64,000 bases of DNA from Pinisolibacter aquiterrae (lineage in GTDB: Bacteria > Pseudomonadota > Alphaproteobacteria > Rhizobiales > Ancalomicrobiaceae), in NCBI RefSeq assembly GCF_019160155.1, contig NZ_JAFNIH010000019.1:591692-655691 (forward strand), in the 5' to 3' direction. Shown in pieces: positions 60,975 through 64,000 of this stretch (positions are counted from its first letter, which is position 1; the number at the start of each line of letters is the position of its first letter). The position numbers and the translations under genes were made by a program. The notes under the pieces are model-generated. The model did not search any database. It was not told where the DNA came from and saw only the letters and a list, made by a program, of their open reading frames with translations.

Positions 60975-61385
60975 ATGAAGACGCTTCTGGTCGCCCACGG
61001 CGCCACGCTCGCAGCCTTCCTCGCGCTCGACGCGGTCTGGCTCTGGCGGATGGCGGACGCGCTCTACCGGCCGACGATGGGAGACCTGCTCCTCGACGGC
61101 TTTCGCATCGGCCCGGCTCTGATCTTCTATGGCGTCTACGTCGTCGGCCTCGTCCATTTCGGGGTGAAGCCGGGTTTGACCGGCGGGGCGATGGCGACGG
61201 TCGGCAACGCGGCCCTCTTCGGCCTCGTCGCCTACGCCACCTACGACCTGACCAATCAGGCGACGCTCAGGAACTGGTCGACGACGCTGACGCTCGCCGA
61301 TCTCGCCTGGGGAACGTTCGTCTCGGCCGCCGCGGCGAGCGCCGGACGGCTGGTGACGCTGTGGCTCGCGCCCCCGGTCGCCTGA
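60975..61385 (+). CDS. DUF2177 membrane protein
   Basis: 136 residues with four helices and the DUF2177 pattern LDAVWLWRMADALYRPTMGDLL, FYGVYVVGLVHFGVKPGL, NAALFGLVAYATYDLTNQATLRNW and TLADLAWGTFVSAAAA. It is a frequent neighbour of CFA and DUF1365 genes in ChrR regulons; the activity is unknown. It follows the DUF2147 gene after 20 bp. Confidence 0.9.
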   Translation: MKTLLVAHGATLAAFLALDAVWLWRMADALYRPTMGDLLLDGFRIGPALIFYGVYVVGLVHFGVKPGLTGGAMATVGNAALFGLVAYATYDLTNQATLRNWSTTLTLADLAWGTFVSAAAASAGRLVTLWLAPPVA

Positions 61386-61433
61386 TCGGCGGACGTGAGG
61401 GGGCCGGGCTTTCGCCGGACGAGGAGAATTTCG

Positions 61434-62408
61434 ATGCACAAGGCCTTTTCGCTCGCAGCGCTGCTCGTCACCGCCGTCGCGCCCCCTGCCGAGGCCGCGA
61501 CACGGACGCCGGCCGAGGCGTCGACCTCGGGGACCTCGTTCTTCGATTTCCTCATCCGCGAACCCGGCGTGCGCTTCGACGGCGGCATTCCCTACGGCCC
61601 CGACGCACGCCACCGCCTCGACGTCTTCGCCCCCGATCGCCTCTCGTCCGGCCCGATCGTTCTGTTTCTCTACGGCGGTGCCTGGACCAGCGGCGACCGC
61701 TCCACCTACGAATTCGTCGGCACCGCACTGGCGGCGCGCGGCATCACCACCGTGATCGCCGACTACCGCCTCTATCCGCAGGTGCGCTTCCCGACCTTCG
61801 TCGAGGACGCCGCCCGCGCCTACGGCTGGGTCGATCGCCATCTGGCGCGAACCGACGGCGGATTGCGGCCGATTTATCTGATGGGCCATTCCGCCGGCGC
61901 GCACATCGCCGCGCTCCTCACCGTCGATCGACGCTGGCTCGCCGCCGCCGCGCCGCGCGCCGCCGCGCCGCGCGCCGTCGCGCCCGCCGGCCTCGTCGGC
62001 CTCGCCGGCCCCTATGCCTTCGACCCGACCACCTGGGACACGACGGCGGCGATCTTCGCCTCCGTCGCCGGACGCGCCGACCGGGCGCGCCCCGCCCATC
62101 TGGTGCGGCGCAAGGGCCCGCCGACTCTCCTCCTCCACGGCGCCGACGATCGCACCGTCGGCCTCTTCAACACGAAGGAATTCGCCGAAGCGCTCACCGC
62201 CCGGGGCACTTCGGTCCATACGGTCGTCTATCCCGACATCGGTCACGTCGGCCTCGTCTCGGCGCTCGCCAAGCCTCTCCGTTGGCGTGCCGACGTCCTC
62301 GACGACGTCGTCGCCTTCGTCGAGCGGGGGGGCGAGCGTGAATCCCGTGCGCCGCGCGCCGAGATGCCGCCCGACCGACCGAAGATCCGAACCGCAGGTG
62401 ATCCGTAG
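61434..62408 (+). CDS. secreted alpha/beta-hydrolase (BD-FAE-like esterase)
   Basis: 324 residues. The signal peptide ends near EAAT (residue ~22). The hydrolase core has an oxyanion segment LYGGAWTSGDRS, nucleophile elbow GHSAGAH, acid D in GADDRTVG and His in DIGHVGLV. It probably cleaves ester bonds in the periplasm. An imperfect 15-bp tandem repeat near 61940-61985 encodes AAPRAAAPRAVAP and could vary by slippage. GAGGAG precedes the ATG. The promoter of rpoE overlaps its 3' end. Confidence 0.85.
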   Translation: MHKAFSLAALLVTAVAPPAEAATRTPAEASTSGTSFFDFLIREPGVRFDGGIPYGPDARHRLDVFAPDRLSSGPIVLFLYGGAWTSGDRSTYEFVGTALAARGITTVIADYRLYPQVRFPTFVEDAARAYGWVDRHLARTDGGLRPIYLMGHSAGAHIAALLTVDRRWLAAAAPRAAAPRAVAPAGLVGLAGPYAFDPTTWDTTAAIFASVAGRADRARPAHLVRRKGPPTLLLHGADDRTVGLFNTKEFAEALTARGTSVHTVVYPDIGHVGLVSALAKPLRWRADVLDDVVAFVERGGERESRAPRAEMPPDRPKIRTAGDP

Positions 62409-62427
62409 CGCCCGATCCTTCGTACTT
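62399..62427 (+). promoter_or_regulatory. candidate autoregulatory RpoE (ECF11-type) promoter
   Basis: TGATCC at 62399-62404, 16 bases, then CGTACTT at 62421. TGATCC is the known -35 element of Rhodobacter-type RpoE/ChrR-controlled promoters. It sits 54 bp upstream of the rpoE start and overlaps the esterase stop codon. Confidence 0.55.
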
Positions 62428-62457
62428 GCCGATGGGAAGTGAGAGGCGATACCAACG

Positions 62458-63072
62458 ATGGCGGTCATCACGGTCTTACGGAGAGGCGCGCGCTTGAGCG
62501 ACACCCCGTCCACGCCGCGCGGCACGGACATCGATCCCGACGGTCCGGAGGCCTGGATTCTCGCCGTGGCATCGCGCCGCGATCGGGCCGCCTTCGCGCG
62601 TCTCCACGCCCATTTCGCGCCGCGTCTGATCACCGTGTTCGCGCGCGACGGACGGGGCGAGGCGGAGGAACTCGCGCAGGAGACCCTGCTCGCCGTCTGG
62701 CGCAAGGCCGAGCTCTTCGATCCGGTGAAGGCGAGCGCCGCGACCTGGATCTTCACCATCGCCCGCAACCTGCGTATCGACGCCCTGCGCCGCGCCGGGA
62801 GCGTCCGTTTCGTCGCCGCCGACGATCACGACGAGATCGACGAGAGCCCGGACGGCGAAACCATCGTTCTCGACGGCGAGCGCGACGCCCGCGTCCGCGC
62901 GGCCGTCGCCGCTCTGCCGGCCGAACAGGCCGAGGTGGTGCACTTGACCTATTTCACCGAAAAGACACAGGCCGAGATCGCCCGCGACCTCGCCATCCCA
63001 CTCGGGACCGTGAAGTCACGGCTGAGGCTCGCTGCCAATCGTCTGCGCAATCTTCTGGAGATCGACCGATGA
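62458..63072 (+). CDS. rpoE: RpoE-like ECF sigma factor (ChrR-controlled, ECF11 type)
   Basis: 204 residues from ATG 62458; a TTG at 62494 with a better-placed GGAGAGG is possible. Region 2 has FARLHAHFAPRLITVFARDG, LAQETLLAVWRKAELFDPVKASAATWIFTIARNLRIDALRR, and region 4 has LPAEQAEVVHLTYFTEKTQAEIARDLAIPLGTVKSRLRLAANRL. It directs transcription of the singlet-oxygen and peroxide response in relatives. Its stop overlaps the chrR start by 4 bp. Confidence 0.92.
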   Translation: MAVITVLRRGARLSDTPSTPRGTDIDPDGPEAWILAVASRRDRAAFARLHAHFAPRLITVFARDGRGEAEELAQETLLAVWRKAELFDPVKASAATWIFTIARNLRIDALRRAGSVRFVAADDHDEIDESPDGETIVLDGERDARVRAAVAALPAEQAEVVHLTYFTEKTQAEIARDLAIPLGTVKSRLRLAANRLRNLLEIDR

Positions 63073-63746
63073 CCGCTCGTCATCACCCGTCCGACGAGAC
63101 CCTGATGGCCTGGGCCGCCGGAACGTTTCCGGCCGGGCCGCGTCTCGTGGTGGCGATCCATCTCGATGGATGCCGTCGGTGCCGCGACACCGTCGCCGGC
63201 TTCGAGGCGATCGGCGGCGCCCTGCTGGAGGCGGCCGAGCCGGCGCCGATGGCGACGGGCGCCTTCGACGCGCTGATGGCGCGGATCGACGCCGAGAACG
63301 CCGCGCCCGAGGCATCCACCGGAAACCGCACACCCATTCGCCCCACCGTCTCGAACGTTCCCACGACGCCCGACGGGCTCGCCCTTCCGCCCCGTCTCGC
63401 ACACCACACCGTCGGGCGCTGGCGGAGCCTCGGTCGGGCCCTGAGCTGGTCACGGGTCGAGGTGGCCGGCGCGCCGGACGCGAACGTCATCCTGCTGCGC
63501 ATCCCCGCCGCCGGCGCCGCCCCACGTCACGGCCACACCGGCCGCGAATTCACGCAAGTACTCGTCGGCGGCTTCACCGACGGACGCGACGCCTATGTCG
63601 CGGGCGATTTCGACGAAGCCGACGAGACCGTCGACCACCGGCCGCTCGTCGACGTCGACGGCGAATGCATCTGCGTCGCGGCGGTCGAAGGCCGCCTCCG
63701 CATCCACGGCATCGGACGGTTGCTGCAGCCGTTCGTCGGCTTATGA
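63069..63746 (+). CDS. chrR: ChrR zinc anti-sigma factor
   Basis: 225 residues. The zinc anti-sigma domain has H6, H31, C35 and C38 (HLDGCRRC), the same positions as in Rhodobacter sphaeroides ChrR. The C-terminal cupin carries H154, H156, E160 and H190, matching its second zinc site that is needed for singlet-oxygen sensing. It holds RpoE inactive until oxidative damage. It ends only 9 bp before an IS630 remnant. Confidence 0.95.
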   Translation: MTARHHPSDETLMAWAAGTFPAGPRLVVAIHLDGCRRCRDTVAGFEAIGGALLEAAEPAPMATGAFDALMARIDAENAAPEASTGNRTPIRPTVSNVPTTPDGLALPPRLAHHTVGRWRSLGRALSWSRVEVAGAPDANVILLRIPAAGAAPRHGHTGREFTQVLVGGFTDGRDAYVAGDFDEADETVDHRPLVDVDGECICVAAVEGRLRIHGIGRLLQPFVGL

Positions 63747-63755
63747 TACCAACCT

Positions 63756-63873
63756 CATGAAGTCCTGATCTGTTTGAGGTATGGGTAGTCGGTGAGACTG
63801 GCGACGCGGCCTTTGTCGGCGAGCAGGTCGTTCCACGCCCTTACACAGGCATCGACGATCGCCGGAACGTCGG
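63756..63873 (-). pseudogene. C-terminal remnant of an IS630-type transposase
   Basis: About 38 codons ending VPAIVDACVRAWNDLLADKGRVASLTDYPYLKQIRTS then stop, resembling the C terminus of IS630-family transposases. The upstream part is replaced by the end of another insertion sequence, so the gene is truncated. Its stop lies just beyond the chrR stop. Confidence 0.6.
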
Positions 63874-64000
63874 TGACGTGCTCCCCATTTTCCTGCCGGT
63901 CATAAGTTTGGTCCGGCGGTGATCTGGCCCTGATCGGACCGGGTGGCGAACACCGACGGCGCGAGGCCGCCGAGGCTCGAATGGGGGCGGAGGGTGTTGT
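63874..64000 (-). mobile_element. end of an IS3-family element, cut by the right edge
   Basis: The likely terminal repeat starts TGACGTGCTCCCCATTTTCC at 63874. From 63900 the minus strand encodes the C terminus of an IS3 orfB (NTLRPHSSLGGLAPSVFATRSDQ, then stop). It differs from the complete IS3 element at 50457 and appears to have inserted into the IS630 copy. Confidence 0.65.
63900..64000 (-). CDS. IS3-family transposase orfB, C-terminal fragment
   Basis: Only the last ~33 codons are in the window. RPHSSLGGLAPSVFA is the well-known C-terminal motif of one IS3 transposase group, followed by a short tail ending AGPNL and a stop codon. Whether the rest of the gene is intact cannot be judged from this window. 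Confidence 0.65.
   Translation of the reverse strand, partial: NTLRPHSSLGGLAPSVFATRSDQGQITAGPNL

Noticed and set aside
61938..61985. Short tandem repeat as a regulatory or CRISPR-like repeat
   Set aside because: It is an imperfect 15-bp duplication inside the esterase gene, encoding AAPRAAAPR, best explained by slippage in GC-rich coding DNA.
1..64000. CRISPR arrays, rRNA and tRNA genes, prophage
   Set aside because: No regularly spaced repeats, no conserved rRNA stretches, no complete cloverleaf and no phage structural or integrase genes were seen on either strand.

Overview
The window is very GC-rich DNA that reads as a chromosomal segment of an alphaproteobacterium, most likely of the Hyphomicrobiales/Rhizobiales. 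The pointers are four good matches to the alphaproteobacterial general-stress (EcfG) promoter, an RpoE-ChrR sigma/anti-sigma pair with all the metal ligands, a kinase with an HRVANSL-type box, and dense operons with ATGA or GTGA stop/start overlaps. No rRNA, tRNA or CRISPR array was seen.

Region by region. 1-3.6 kb: a minus-strand stress operon (small protein, iron-permease-family protein, CHASE3 kinase, receiver, receiver-kinase fusion cut by the left edge) behind an EcfG-type promoter, then DUF1328. 3.7-6.2 kb: dps, two small envelope proteins and a zinc-ribbon metallopeptidase. 6.2-11.9 kb: an OmpR-type two-component system divergent from a Cys-rich periplasmic protein and a MacAB-like adaptor/permease/ATPase set. 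12-16.1 kb: an SH3 protein with Cys repeats, a hybrid sensor kinase and a GDT1-family (Mn-type) transporter. 16.2-23.5 kb: acetone carboxylase acxRABC with a sigma-54 promoter and a phased array upstream of acxA. 23.8-34.5 kb: an IclR regulator divergent from a LIV-type ABC importer, two SDRs, a polysaccharide-deacetylase-family enzyme, an amidase and a cytochrome P450.

35.4-43.7 kb: a second LIV-type importer whose second ATPase is fused to a complete hemerythrin domain. It is followed by a flavin reductase, a group-D flavin monooxygenase, a RidA protein and a Crp/Fnr regulator. Two matching GTATM-N4-GATAC dyads precede the importer and the monooxygenase unit. Facing them is the homogentisate branch (hmgA, an odd MBL protein, fah, maiA) with its MarR gene and a perfect 7-bp dyad. 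Together these look like an uptake-and-degradation module for an aromatic compound. The hemerythrin-ABC fusion is the most unusual object in the window.

48.5-54.5 kb is a scarred region: a gene-free stretch, strong hairpins, a frameshifted second copy of the metallopeptidase, an IS3 element with inverted ends and a 3-bp target duplication, opgD, a PRC-barrel stress gene and a broken MBL-hydrolase remnant. 54.5-63.7 kb is a lipid-modification island (two cyclopropane-synthase-like methyltransferases, FAD oxidoreductase, DUF1365, DUF1295, DUF2147, DUF2177, esterase) ending in rpoE-chrR, as in singlet-oxygen-response regulons. The right edge holds an IS630 remnant truncated by a second IS3-family element.
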